Below are positions 24,763 through 32,336 of a stretch of 36,677 nt of DNA, one piece after another. The number at the start of each line of letters is the position of its first letter. The first letter of the stretch is position 1. The notes under the pieces are model-generated. The model worked only from the letters and a program-made list of their open reading frames with translations. It was not told the DNA's origin and ran no database searches. The stretch comes from Proteobacteria bacterium UBA1844 (GTDB lineage: Bacteria; Pseudomonadota; Gammaproteobacteria; Steroidobacterales; Woeseiaceae): contig DDIS01000055.1 of assembly GCA_002338615.1 (NCBI GenBank), positions 1 through 36,677 of the forward strand, written 5' to 3'. A program made the position numbers and the translations under genes.

Positions 24763-26639
24763 TGTCCCTCCAGCCACATGTCTTTCCACGTGTTAAAAAC
24801 GATCAACGACCACAGCACGTGGCTGTGATTGGCGCTCCCGGCCAGGTGTTCCGATTTCATTTTTGCAACCGTATCGTAGCGAAAGAGTCCATCGGCTTCG
24901 ATCCGCCTCTTGTCAGTGGCACGGTCCAGCCACGGTCTGAACTGTCCTCCAAGCCATTGCTTGATCGGTATACTGAAACCTTCCTTGGGCCGGTAGACAC
25001 AGCTTGCCGGAATTCGACGAGCCGCAACGGTTTTCAGGATCGCCTTGGTCTCTGTCCCCCGCAGTTTGTGCTTTGCGGGGATGCGAAAAGCCATTTCAAC
25101 CAGTTCGGTATCGAGGAGAGGCACCCGCGATTCAAGTGATACGGCCATCGACATGCGGTCTGTTTTTACGAGGCAATTATCGACGAGGTAACTGCGCGTA
25201 TCCACATACAGGCTTTGATTCAGAGGTTGCAGCGGCCGAGCGCGTTCATAGAGTTTCCGGATGTGCGCGCCGGCGTCCCGTTTCATACCGCTGGAAACAG
25301 ACTTGCTGAAAAAGTTTGCGCGCATGGCCTCGTTGAGGAAAATGCGCCATCGTGCATGACCGAGGCTCGCTGGCTCCTCGCAGCCCTCCACAAAGCGTTT
25401 AGCCTTGTTCACAAATCCCTTTTTTTGCTTTTGTGGCGGCAGGAAATTAACCACGGGTTCAATCAGACCTCGTCGCAGGAATGCCGGTACCCGGGCGTAA
25501 AGTCGTGCTCGATCATTCGCAAGATAGGTTTCGTACCCCGCAAATAACTCATCGCCACCGTCACCACTCAAGGAAACCGTGACCTGCCGGCGGGCGAGTT
25601 TCGATACGAGGTAGGTTGGAAAAATCGAAAAGTCGCCGATCGGGTCGTCCATGAAGTGCATGAGGTGTTCGAAATGTCCGGCGACATCAGGTTTGATGAT
25701 TTCGGTCGTGTGCGCGACACCGAGGTGATCGGCGACCTGTTGCGAATAGGCGAGTTCGTTATAGGAAGGGTCGTCGAAGCCGATGCTGAACGTGTTTGCC
25801 TGGCCCATTGCGGCAACGACCAGCGAGGAATCGACCCCGCCACTCAAAAATGCGCCGAGCGGCACATCGGCGACCAGTTGTCTTTGCACGCACTCGTCGA
25901 TTTTGGCCTCGAGCGCGTCCGCCCACTCATCGTAACTCGGCCCGTGGTCTTCTTCCTGCAGCGGAATGTCCCAGTATTCGCGATCATCGATGGTTCCGGC
26001 CTTGAGGTCCACGACGAGCATGTGTCCGGGTTCGAGCTTCCTGATGTCCTTGAACAGGGTGCCGGTTCCCGGCACGTATTCCCAGGCAAAAAATTCGCCG
26101 AGCGAATCGACATCCAGGTCACGCTCGACGCGACCCGTTGCCAGCAAGGCCTTTATTTCAGAGCCCCACACCAGTGTGTTGCCGGGTGTGCTGTAAAACA
26201 ATGGCTTGATGCCGAGATGGTCACGAGCCACCAACAGGCGCTTGTTGCGCATATCGTGCAGCGCAAACGCGAACATGCCGTTCAGCCGTTCGACGAATGC
26301 GTCGCCGTATTCTTCATAGCCATGTACCAGCACCTCCGTATCGGATTCGGTCTGAAAGCGATGGCCGCAGCGTTGCAATTCCCTGCGGAGTTCACGGAAA
26401 TTGTAAATTTCGCCATTGAAAACGACGCGTACTGTCCCATCTTCATTGCTTATCGGCTGAGCACCACCGGCGAGGTCGATAATGGCGAGGCGCCGCATGC
26501 CAAGCGCCACGTTCTCAACTATCTGCATACCGTCGTCATCCGGTCCACGGTGCAGAATCGCGTCGCACATGCGCTTGAGTTCCGCGGCCACGGGCGATGG
26601 TGTGCCGCCGAAGGTAGCAATCCCGACAATGCCGCACAT
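24759..26639 (-). CDS. Glutamine-dependent asparagine synthetase-type amidotransferase (AsnB-like)
   Basis: A 626-residue, apparently intact class II amidotransferase. The N-terminal MCGIVGIA provides Cys2 as glutaminase nucleophile, with RGPDDDG, FNGEIYNF and SDTEVLVHGYEEYG of the GAT-II domain. The synthetase half has the PP-loop LSGGVDSSLV and SGDGGDELFAGYE. By family it uses glutamine and ATP to amidate a carboxylate. AsnB-type paralogues are regular members of exosortase-linked and other EPS loci, where the acceptor is thought to be a sugar acid or a peptide. It overlaps the GT4 gene by one base (TGATG) and the SDR gene by four, so expression is coupled. It contrasts with the cysteine-less homologue at 10316-12229. 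Confidence 0.9.
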   Translation of the reverse strand: MCGIVGIATFGGTPSPVAAELKRMCDAILHRGPDDDGMQIVENVALGMRRLAIIDLAGGAQPISNEDGTVRVVFNGEIYNFRELRRELQRCGHRFQTESDTEVLVHGYEEYGDAFVERLNGMFAFALHDMRNKRLLVARDHLGIKPLFYSTPGNTLVWGSEIKALLATGRVERDLDVDSLGEFFAWEYVPGTGTLFKDIRKLEPGHMLVVDLKAGTIDDREYWDIPLQEEDHGPSYDEWADALEAKIDECVQRQLVADVPLGAFLSGGVDSSLVVAAMGQANTFSIGFDDPSYNELAYSQQVADHLGVAHTTEIIKPDVAGHFEHLMHFMDDPIGDFSIFPTYLVSKLARRQVTVSLSGDGGDELFAGYETYLANDRARLYARVPAFLRRGLIEPVVNFLPPQKQKKGFVNKAKRFVEGCEEPASLGHARWRIFLNEAMRANFFSKSVSSGMKRDAGAHIRKLYERARPLQPLNQSLYVDTRSYLVDNCLVKTDRMSMAVSLESRVPLLDTELVEMAFRIPAKHKLRGTETKAILKTVAARRIPASCVYRPKEGFSIPIKQWLGGQFRPWLDRATDKRRIEADGLFRYDTVAKMKSEHLAGSANHSHVLWSLIVFNTWKDMWLEGQ

Positions 26640-27829
26640 CAGGAAAGGCGTTCCAGCAAGCGCGTCATTTTTGCGACGTAGGCAGGTCTTGAGTACTCAG
26701 CTTTATAAAGTGCCTGTGCCGCGGCAACCCGAGCATTTGCAGCGTCCGAGTCCGTTAACGCGGCGACGATGCCACGGGCCATATCGGCAGCGTTGGGTTC
26801 AACCAGGAATGTGTCAGCTTCCGACAAAACCTGCGTGTGAGAGTAGATCCGCGTAGCGACGAGGGGCGTGCCACTCGCCAGCTGTTCATACACTTTGAGC
26901 GGCGTGTTCGTGCCGGCGGAGCGCGGTGACGTCAGCACATCGGCCAGCGCGTTGTAGTGCTTCGCCAGTTGTTGCGGAACGCGACCCGTGAAAATGACAT
27001 CGTCTGTAATACCGCAATCGGCCGCCAGATTACGCATCGTCTCGACCTGCTGATCGTCGCCGCCGACCATCAACAGCAACGCTTGCGGCACTTCCTTCAA
27101 TACCGCGGCGAATGCGGGTATCAAGAGGTCGAGCCCCTGGTACTTCTCGAAGGTACCGGCATAAATGACAACTTTCCGTCCAGCCGGCAATGCAACGGGT
27201 GTCGGCGCTGAAACCGATTTATCGCCACCGTCTTTGAGGCGTACCGGCTCGAAGATCGAGTTTTCAATCAGAAAATGCTTTGGGTCATCACCGAGCAAGT
27301 CCGTCACGTACTCTGCGAGGTCCGGGCAAATCGTAATAACTGCATCGGCGGCCTTGAGGGATGAGTCCTCCAGGTGCTTGAACAGGCCCTTGATGGTTTT
27401 CGACTTCGTGAAATCGAAATTGTCGAGTTGTTGCGGCAGGCTCGAGTGCATGTCGTACAGGAGCTTGAAGCGAAATAGCGGTTTCAGGTAGCGGCAATAG
27501 AACACGACTTCTTCGTGCGCGTGCACGAAGTCGTAGCGCCGCCGCAGTAACAGGCCGACACTCCAGAGGAACATGAAACCATCGAGGAATAATTTGAGTG
27601 CAGACGGGCCGGTCTTGATTGCGCCCAGCCAGGAGAAGTTCGGGATGCGAATAATGCGCACGCCGGGTAGATCGACATCCTGGCCCTGGCCGTAAGTCAG
27701 CAGGTCCACCGTAACGCCGAGCTCGGCGAGCACCGAAGTCCGGTAGTAAACGCTGAACGGCGTGCCCCTGGGACTAAAAAACGGTTGCGGCGCAATGACC
27801 AGTGCGCGCAACGGAAACCGGGCCGTCAC
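26639..27829 (-). CDS. GT4-family glycosyltransferase
   Basis: A 396-residue GT-B enzyme. N-terminal features are SPRGTPFSVYYRTSVLAELG and YDFVHAHEEVVFY; the C-terminal nucleotide-sugar domain opens with KVVIYAGTFEKYQGLDLLIP, continues with FTGRVPQQLAKHYNALADV and ends in SPRSAGTNTPLKVYEQLASG, where KVYEQLASG is the family's donor-binding signature. It would add a sugar on the cytoplasmic face. The GTG start overlaps the hydrolase stop by 4 bases (GTGA), and its own stop overlaps the AsnB start. The GTPF motif recalls EPS transferases with a lipid-linked acceptor. Sugar unknown. Confidence 0.88.
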   Translation of the reverse strand: MTARFPLRALVIAPQPFFSPRGTPFSVYYRTSVLAELGVTVDLLTYGQGQDVDLPGVRIIRIPNFSWLGAIKTGPSALKLFLDGFMFLWSVGLLLRRRYDFVHAHEEVVFYCRYLKPLFRFKLLYDMHSSLPQQLDNFDFTKSKTIKGLFKHLEDSSLKAADAVITICPDLAEYVTDLLGDDPKHFLIENSIFEPVRLKDGGDKSVSAPTPVALPAGRKVVIYAGTFEKYQGLDLLIPAFAAVLKEVPQALLLMVGGDDQQVETMRNLAADCGITDDVIFTGRVPQQLAKHYNALADVLTSPRSAGTNTPLKVYEQLASGTPLVATRIYSHTQVLSEADTFLVEPNAADMARGIVAALTDSDAANARVAAAQALYKAEYSRPAYVAKMTRLLERLS

Positions 27830-28689
27830 CGCGCGCGCTTCTTGAATTGCATGCCGACCTGGTGTTGCAAAAATGGCAAAACGGACTCCAGCGCCCCAAA
27901 GGGGCGCGTAACGCCTTGTTCCTCGAACAGGTAGCGTCTGAGGTCGGCAAATGGGCTGCGGGGATCGAGCCGGCGATTCAGCAGTGTACCGAAGCGTCCC
28001 GCTGTATTGACCTGGTCCGGCCAGGGGAGCGGGTCGGTGCCCGACAGCATGCCAATGCCGGAGCTGGCGGCCATCTGATATTCGGCAGGCGCGGGCCAGA
28101 TCGCCAGTCGCCCGGAATTGTCGCCGAGAAAAAAGTTCTCACCCGGATGATTGGCGATCAGGTCGCGCACTTTGCGGCCACGATTGCCGGTCCACTTGCC
28201 GAAGCCCCAGGGGAGAACACACAGGGCGCCGGCCGCCTGCACTCGTTCAATAACTTCGTGAATCGGCAGCTTGTCTTCGATTTCTTCAAGCAGACCAAGG
28301 GCCAGTATCTCCAGCCGTTCGCTGGTAACGATCTGCCGGCCCGCTATCACCAGGAGCTGCTTGCCGGCAGCGTCGGCCAGTTGTAGTGACATCGGCTCAT
28401 CCGTCTCATTGACCAGCCAGCGTGTGAGCACGGGCGGCTCGGACCGGGCTACGTTTCGTAAATTACTAAAGTAATTGACCCCGTATGACTCTGTTAGCAG
28501 TACAACGCCGTCAAAGGCTGATGCAGCGTCGAGTGACTCCGCCTGCGCGCGAAAGTTTTGCCAGGTACAGTCGAGAAAGTTCGCGATATCGAAACACTCA
28601 TGGATATGTACGTGTGCGTCGAGTATGGCGATGCCTCCGGAATTCACCGACGTCTGCTTCGAAACAATTTGGGGGGTGGCATCAGTCAT
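27826..28689 (-). CDS. Predicted metal-dependent hydrolase (amidohydrolase-like)
   Basis: A 287-residue soluble protein that I do not recognise as a named enzyme. LDAHVHIHECF (residues 23-33) is the HxH metal-binding opening of amidohydrolase/TIM-barrel hydrolases; later FFLGDNSGR (Asp190) and SGTDPLPW (Asp219) provide possible metal and catalytic acids. ALCVLPWGFGKWTGNRG fits a barrel strand. No signal peptide. It is first in the eight-gene minus-strand run, next to the divergent regulatory region with a large inverted repeat, so it may set the theme of the pathway. It might deacylate or hydrolyse a sugar or cyclic precursor, or it could have a regulatory or sensing role. The ATG at 28689 is close to AT-rich promoter-like sequence. 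Confidence 0.6.
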   Translation of the reverse strand: MTDATPQIVSKQTSVNSGGIAILDAHVHIHECFDIANFLDCTWQNFRAQAESLDAASAFDGVVLLTESYGVNYFSNLRNVARSEPPVLTRWLVNETDEPMSLQLADAAGKQLLVIAGRQIVTSERLEILALGLLEEIEDKLPIHEVIERVQAAGALCVLPWGFGKWTGNRGRKVRDLIANHPGENFFLGDNSGRLAIWPAPAEYQMAASSGIGMLSGTDPLPWPDQVNTAGRFGTLLNRRLDPRSPFADLRRYLFEEQGVTRPFGALESVLPFLQHQVGMQFKKRAR

Positions 28690-28702
28690 TTAAGTTATTG
28701 AT

Positions 28703-28708
28703 TTTATA
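28703..28708 (-). promoter_or_regulatory. Possible -10 box for minus-strand operon
   Basis: TATAAA on the minus strand lies 14 bases upstream of the ATG at 28689; an alternative CATAAT lies at 28725-28730. Neither has a good -35. The CRP-like palindrome centre at 28770.5 would be near -74 or -52 of the respective start sites. Confidence 0.3.
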
Positions 28709-28746
28709 GCTGATTAACCTGTCGATTATGCCATCGTGCGGGGCAA

Positions 28747-28794
28747 ACGCCTATTCCAAAACTGTGACCCCGGTCACAGTTTTGCCATAGGCGT
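28747..28794. promoter_or_regulatory. Large nested inverted repeat with CRP-like core
   Basis: Inner arms of 12 bp, CAAAACTGTGAC (28757-28768) and GTCACAGTTTTG (28773-28784), are perfect around the loop CCCG. Outer arms of 8 bp (28747-28754 and 28787-28794) pair perfectly beyond a 2-base mismatch. The core is an exact TGTGA-N6-TCACA. The element lies in the divergent gap between two operons and shares its 7-bp core arms with 4140-4157. GATTAT at 28800-28805 sits where a class II CRP-activated -10 box would be (centre at -41.5 of a start at 28812). Function as operator is inference. Confidence 0.6.
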
Positions 28795-28898
28795 ATACCG
28801 ATTATGGCGTGTTCCGGCAGTATCACGCATGCGTCTTGCAGCGGCGCCGGCTTCTTGCGCCAGATATTGTGAAGTCCCGGATCGGCTCGGGAATGTTG

Positions 28899-28907
28899 TG
28901 TTATACA
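28899..28907 (+). promoter_or_regulatory. Putative extended -10 promoter for plus-strand operon
   Basis: TGT followed by TATACA forms an extended -10 element with an additional AT after it. No TTGACA-like -35 is present at 16-18 bases, which extended -10 promoters can tolerate. Predicted start near 28914, leaving an untranslated leader of about 55 bases. Confidence 0.4.
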
Positions 28908-28966
28908 ATGCGCTCCGCAAAAGAACAAAAATTTAACAAAAGAAAACTCTCAATCGAATTCAGGGG

Positions 28967-29905
28967 ATGCGGGAGATGATGCTCTCGATCGTGGTTCCAC
29001 TCTATAATGAAGAAGAAAGTGTCGAGGCGATGTATGCGGCGATCGATGCGGCAGTTGCCGAGCTGGATTACCCTTATGAGATCCTGTTCGTGGACGACGG
29101 CAGCAAGGACCGCACTTTCGCATTGGCCAGCCAGCTGGCTGCGGTGGACCCCTGCCTGCGCGTATTGCGATTTCGCAGAAATTACGGCCAGACGCCAGCC
29201 ATGGCGGCTGGCATCGATCATGCAAAAGGCTCGGTTATAGTAACCATGGACGGAGACCTGCAAAACGATCCTCGTGATATTGCGATGCTGGTGGAACGGC
29301 TGGACGAGGGGTATGACATTGCGGTGGGCTGGCGATTCAATCGCCAGGACAAGTTGATTACGCGCAAGATTCCGTCCCGTATTGCGAACTGGATTATCGG
29401 CAAAATTACCGGCGTGCCTATCAAGGATAATGGCTGCTCATTGAAGGCGTATCGCGCCGACGTCATCAAACGTATTCCACTGTACTCCGATATGCATCGA
29501 TTCATCCCGGCAATGGCGTCGATTGCGGGCACGCGTGTGAGCGAAGTCAAGGTGCGTCATCACGCACGCCAGTTCGGGGAATCGAAGTACGGGCTGGGCC
29601 GCATATACAAGGTGCTCGTGGATTTGCTCGCGGTAAAAACGATTGTGGCGTTCTCTAGCCGACCGATGCTCTGGTTTACGTTGTTGTCCATTCCATTCGC
29701 GGTGGGATCGATCCTCTGCATCGCTGCAAGTATTTTTACACTGGCGCGCGGCGGCGACATGTCGCTGCCCATTGCCGGCAGCGGTGTGCTGCTTGGGTCG
29801 TTGGGAGTATTCCTGATTTTGAACGGGGCTTTGGCGGAGCTTGTCTACAAGACCGGTGACGTCAGGACCGGCAGCCTTGCAAGCCTGACTATGAAATCCG
29901 AATGA
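28967..29905 (+). CDS. GT2 glycosyltransferase, polyprenyl-phosphate sugar transferase type (DPM1/ArnC-like)
   Basis: A 312-residue GT2 enzyme with LSIVVPLYNEEESV (6-19), FVDDGSKDRT (41-50), VTMDGDLQNDP with the DxD at 95-97, and the RKIPSRIANWIIG and GCSLKAYRADV segments of the DPM1/ArnC/GtrB group. Two membrane helices near residues 230-255 and 265-295 match the membrane-anchored form that makes undecaprenyl-phosphate sugars. Its product could be the donor of a GT-C enzyme such as the one at 1496-3121; this link is inference. The start is uncertain: ATG at 28967, 28976 or 28979; a GGGAG lies between the first and the other two. It overlaps the next GT2 gene by 4 bases (ATGA). Confidence 0.87.
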   Translation: MREMMLSIVVPLYNEEESVEAMYAAIDAAVAELDYPYEILFVDDGSKDRTFALASQLAAVDPCLRVLRFRRNYGQTPAMAAGIDHAKGSVIVTMDGDLQNDPRDIAMLVERLDEGYDIAVGWRFNRQDKLITRKIPSRIANWIIGKITGVPIKDNGCSLKAYRADVIKRIPLYSDMHRFIPAMASIAGTRVSEVKVRHHARQFGESKYGLGRIYKVLVDLLAVKTIVAFSSRPMLWFTLLSIPFAVGSILCIAASIFTLARGGDMSLPIAGSGVLLGSLGVFLILNGALAELVYKTGDVRTGSLASLTMKSE

Positions 29906-30897
29906 GCAAGTCTGAATTGAACAATCCCCTGGAACTTTCCGTCATCGTGCCGGTTGTCTCACGTGTCGATGATCTTGAAGCGCTTTTCGCGGGATACGAC
30001 TCTGCGCTGGCAAGTCTTGGACTGCGTTACGAAGTCCTGTTTGTCGTTGATGGTGGCAACGACGACGCCTATGAGCAACTTCTCGGGATGAAAAACAAAG
30101 GCGCCGAGTTTACGATTCTGCGCATGGCCAAGTATTTCGGTGAATCAACAGTACTTTCGGCAGGTTTCGACCGTGCTAAAGGTGAGCTCGTCCTCACCCT
30201 GCCTGCGTATTTCCAGATCGAACCTGGTTCGATAAAGACGATGTTCGATGCCATTCCGCACAACGACCTCGTTATCGGGCACCGTTGGCCGCGAGCAGGT
30301 GGGGCATTTGAGAGGATTCGTCGCAGAACGTTTCATTTTCTCCTGCGCAGCCTGAGCGGCGAGGAGTACAGGGACCTTGGCTGTGCAGTTCGCCTGTTTC
30401 GTCATGCATTGATTGACGAAATAAACTTGTACGGCGACCAACACCGCTTCTTCCCGGTGCTGGCAAGTCGCCAGGGCTTTCGCGTCGCGGAAGTGGATGT
30501 GCAGCAATCACCTCGCGACGAGTTTCGCGGCAAGTATCGCTTGCGGGAGTATCTGCACCGCCTGCTTGATATTGTGACGATTTTTTTCCTGGTGCGGTTT
30601 ACGAAAAAGCCACTGCGATTTTTCGGCATGGTTGGCAGTGTGGTGTTCGCGGTGGGCGGACTCGTAGTCCTGACCCTGGTGATTCAGAGACTGTTTTTCG
30701 ACGTGGGCCTCGCAGATCGACCCGCATTGTTGCTAGGCTCACTTTTTCTTGTGCTGGGCGTGCAGATCTTCGCGTTGGGCCTCGTTGGCGAGCTTATTAT
30801 TTTCACGCATGCAGGTAGCATGAAAGAATACACGATTGCGGAGATTGCGCCTGCCACGAATGATGTGGAAGAAAGTCGCAAGGCTAAAGTTAAATGA
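29902..30897 (+). CDS. GT2-like protein with degenerate DxD, paired with upstream GT2
   Basis: A 331-residue homologue of its upstream neighbour. It has LSVIVPVVSRVDDLE (12-26), VLFVVDGGNDDAYE (45-58) and GCAVRLFRHALID (about 154), plus two C-terminal membrane helices, so the DPM1-like architecture is kept. The metal-binding site is not: where the neighbour has TMDGDLQNDP, this protein has TLPAYFQIEP (near 99-108), with neither Asp of the DxD. The YNEE motif is also lost. It may be a non-catalytic partner of the active enzyme or use a changed mechanism. Its start overlaps the upstream stop (ATGA) and its end overlaps the next gene (ATGA), ensuring co-expression. No frameshift or stop suggests decay. 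Confidence 0.8.
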   Translation: MSKSELNNPLELSVIVPVVSRVDDLEALFAGYDSALASLGLRYEVLFVVDGGNDDAYEQLLGMKNKGAEFTILRMAKYFGESTVLSAGFDRAKGELVLTLPAYFQIEPGSIKTMFDAIPHNDLVIGHRWPRAGGAFERIRRRTFHFLLRSLSGEEYRDLGCAVRLFRHALIDEINLYGDQHRFFPVLASRQGFRVAEVDVQQSPRDEFRGKYRLREYLHRLLDIVTIFFLVRFTKKPLRFFGMVGSVVFAVGGLVVLTLVIQRLFFDVGLADRPALLLGSLFLVLGVQIFALGLVGELIIFTHAGSMKEYTIAEIAPATNDVEESRKAKVK

Positions 30898-31355
30898 AAA
30901 CCAATATTTACCAGGGCATCATCTCACTATTCGTGGGATCGGTACTTTTGTTGCAAGCCATTATCTCGATTGCACCGGTTTTCGGCGGCACGTCGGGATC
31001 CAGGTATTGGCCAATTCTTGGCTATGCCATGTACAGCCGTTCTTATAGTGAAGGCGATTTCGTCGATATTTATCGACTGCTGGAGGGGGTTGCCGAAGAT
31101 GGCACGATCATCCCCATTCCGAAGGAGTCGCTCGGCCTGCACCTTTGGCATTATCGCAACCTCGTGCGAGATTTACAGCAGGGTCGCAAGGGCGCATTCG
31201 AACATTTGTTCAGCAAATTGCCGCCTGGCACGGATATTGTGGAAATTCGCGTGAAGAGTTTTCCGGTTGCTGTGACTCGAGATGGTCCCGTGGAAAAGGA
31301 CTCAGTGGTCCTTGCAACCTTTCCGGTACCGAATCGATTTAGGGTGCACCAATGA
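30894..31355 (+). CDS. Small membrane-anchored protein of unknown function
   Basis: A 153-residue protein with one N-terminal membrane helix (about 8-30) and then a soluble domain, presumably periplasmic. A RYWPILGYAMYS stretch (about 38-49) follows the helix; I recall similar WPFxxYxMYS stretches in small proteins beside HTTM genes, but cannot verify this. No enzyme motif is apparent. The ATG overlaps the stop of the pseudo-GT2 gene and its stop overlaps the HTTM start, both by 4 bases, so it is a built-in part of this module. Possibly a subunit of the HTTM protein. Confidence 0.6.
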   Translation: MKTNIYQGIISLFVGSVLLLQAIISIAPVFGGTSGSRYWPILGYAMYSRSYSEGDFVDIYRLLEGVAEDGTIIPIPKESLGLHLWHYRNLVRDLQQGRKGAFEHLFSKLPPGTDIVEIRVKSFPVAVTRDGPVEKDSVVLATFPVPNRFRVHQ

Positions 31356-32293
31356 GCTGGCTGCGGCGATGGAATGACTTCTGGTTTCAGCCCGGGCATA
31401 GTTTTGATCTGGCGTTCATACGCCTGGTGCTCGTCGGCTTGCAGTGTTTCGTCCTGCTCAGCTACAGCTTTCCGGCACTAACCTATGCACTAAGCCTGCC
31501 GGAGTATCTTTATGAGCCGCGGATTGTGACGAGACTCCTGATGCCTTGGGCTGCGCACACCATGCTTGATTCCTCTGTTGTGCTCGGCATGTTTTGGATA
31601 GCATTTTTATTCGGCCTGACATCCTTCCTCGGTTTGTTTACCAATTTCAGCCTGCTGGTGTTCGCTTTCCTGAATATACTGTTACAGGCATTCATCTATT
31701 CATTCGGCGATGTGCACCACCCGGAAGCCGTCATGATGCTGGCGCTAGTCGCCCTGGCGTTGAGCCCAAGTGGCCGCGTACTGAGCATCGATGCCTGGTG
31801 GCGTGCACGGCGGCAACGGGATCCCGCGCAATTGATCCCGCTACTCGACCACATGACACAGTACGCACGCTGGCCAATTGTTTTCCTGCAGTGCTTTTTC
31901 CCTCTCATGTATCTTTCGGCTGTTGTGTCAAAACTCACCAAGGGAGGATTTGACTGGGCCAATGGAATTTCGCTGCAGTACTACATGATCCTGGAAGCGC
32001 ACAAGAACGATAGTGCGCTGGCACTCTACGTATCCCAGTTCCATTATTTGCTGAAATTTGCCGAATACATTGTGCTGACGTTTCAGGCTACGTTTTTTCT
32101 CATTCTTTTCTTTCCACGACTTAAGTGGATATACCTTCCACTTGGCATCATATTTCACACTGTTATTTATGTAACACTGCGCGCACCATTTCCCCAGTGG
32201 ATTGCGATGTACATTGTCTATATTCCGTGGGCATTGGCATTCACGTGGCTTGCGCAGAAAAAAGTGTCGGACTCAGCGCAGCTGTCGCCGTAG
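31352..32293 (+). CDS. HTTM (vitamin K-dependent carboxylase-like) membrane protein
   Basis: A 313-residue polytopic protein with about seven or eight membrane helices. The start FDLAFIRLVLVGLQC, the WAAHTMLDSS segment, a conserved GDVHHPEAVMMLAL stretch with histidines, SIDAWWRARR, and QYARWPIVFLQCFFPLMYLSAVVSKL followed by FDWANG fit the HTTM domain family, which is related to the membrane part of vitamin K-dependent gamma-carboxylase. Bacterial members have no established activity. It lacks the C-terminal soluble domain of the vertebrate carboxylase. It is coupled by a 4-base overlap to the small protein upstream and followed 43 bases later by a DCC-family protein, a frequent partner. It may act on a quinone- or lipid-linked substrate at the membrane. 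Confidence 0.8.
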   Translation: MSWLRRWNDFWFQPGHSFDLAFIRLVLVGLQCFVLLSYSFPALTYALSLPEYLYEPRIVTRLLMPWAAHTMLDSSVVLGMFWIAFLFGLTSFLGLFTNFSLLVFAFLNILLQAFIYSFGDVHHPEAVMMLALVALALSPSGRVLSIDAWWRARRQRDPAQLIPLLDHMTQYARWPIVFLQCFFPLMYLSAVVSKLTKGGFDWANGISLQYYMILEAHKNDSALALYVSQFHYLLKFAEYIVLTFQATFFLILFFPRLKWIYLPLGIIFHTVIYVTLRAPFPQWIAMYIVYIPWALAFTWLAQKKVSDSAQLSP

Positions 32294-32336
32294 GTTCAGG
32301 TCAGCCGTACCACTATATTTGCCCGGGTTAGCGAGC

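Noticed and set aside
25656..26681. 341-residue open frame on the plus strand
   Set aside because: Antisense to the well supported AsnB-type gene, with no recognisable motifs.
27802..28386. 194-residue open frame on the plus strand
   Set aside because: Antisense to the metal-dependent hydrolase gene and without motifs.
31352..32293. Calling the HTTM protein a vitamin K-dependent gamma-carboxylase
   Set aside because: Only the membrane domain is shared; the soluble domain is missing and bacterial function is not established.
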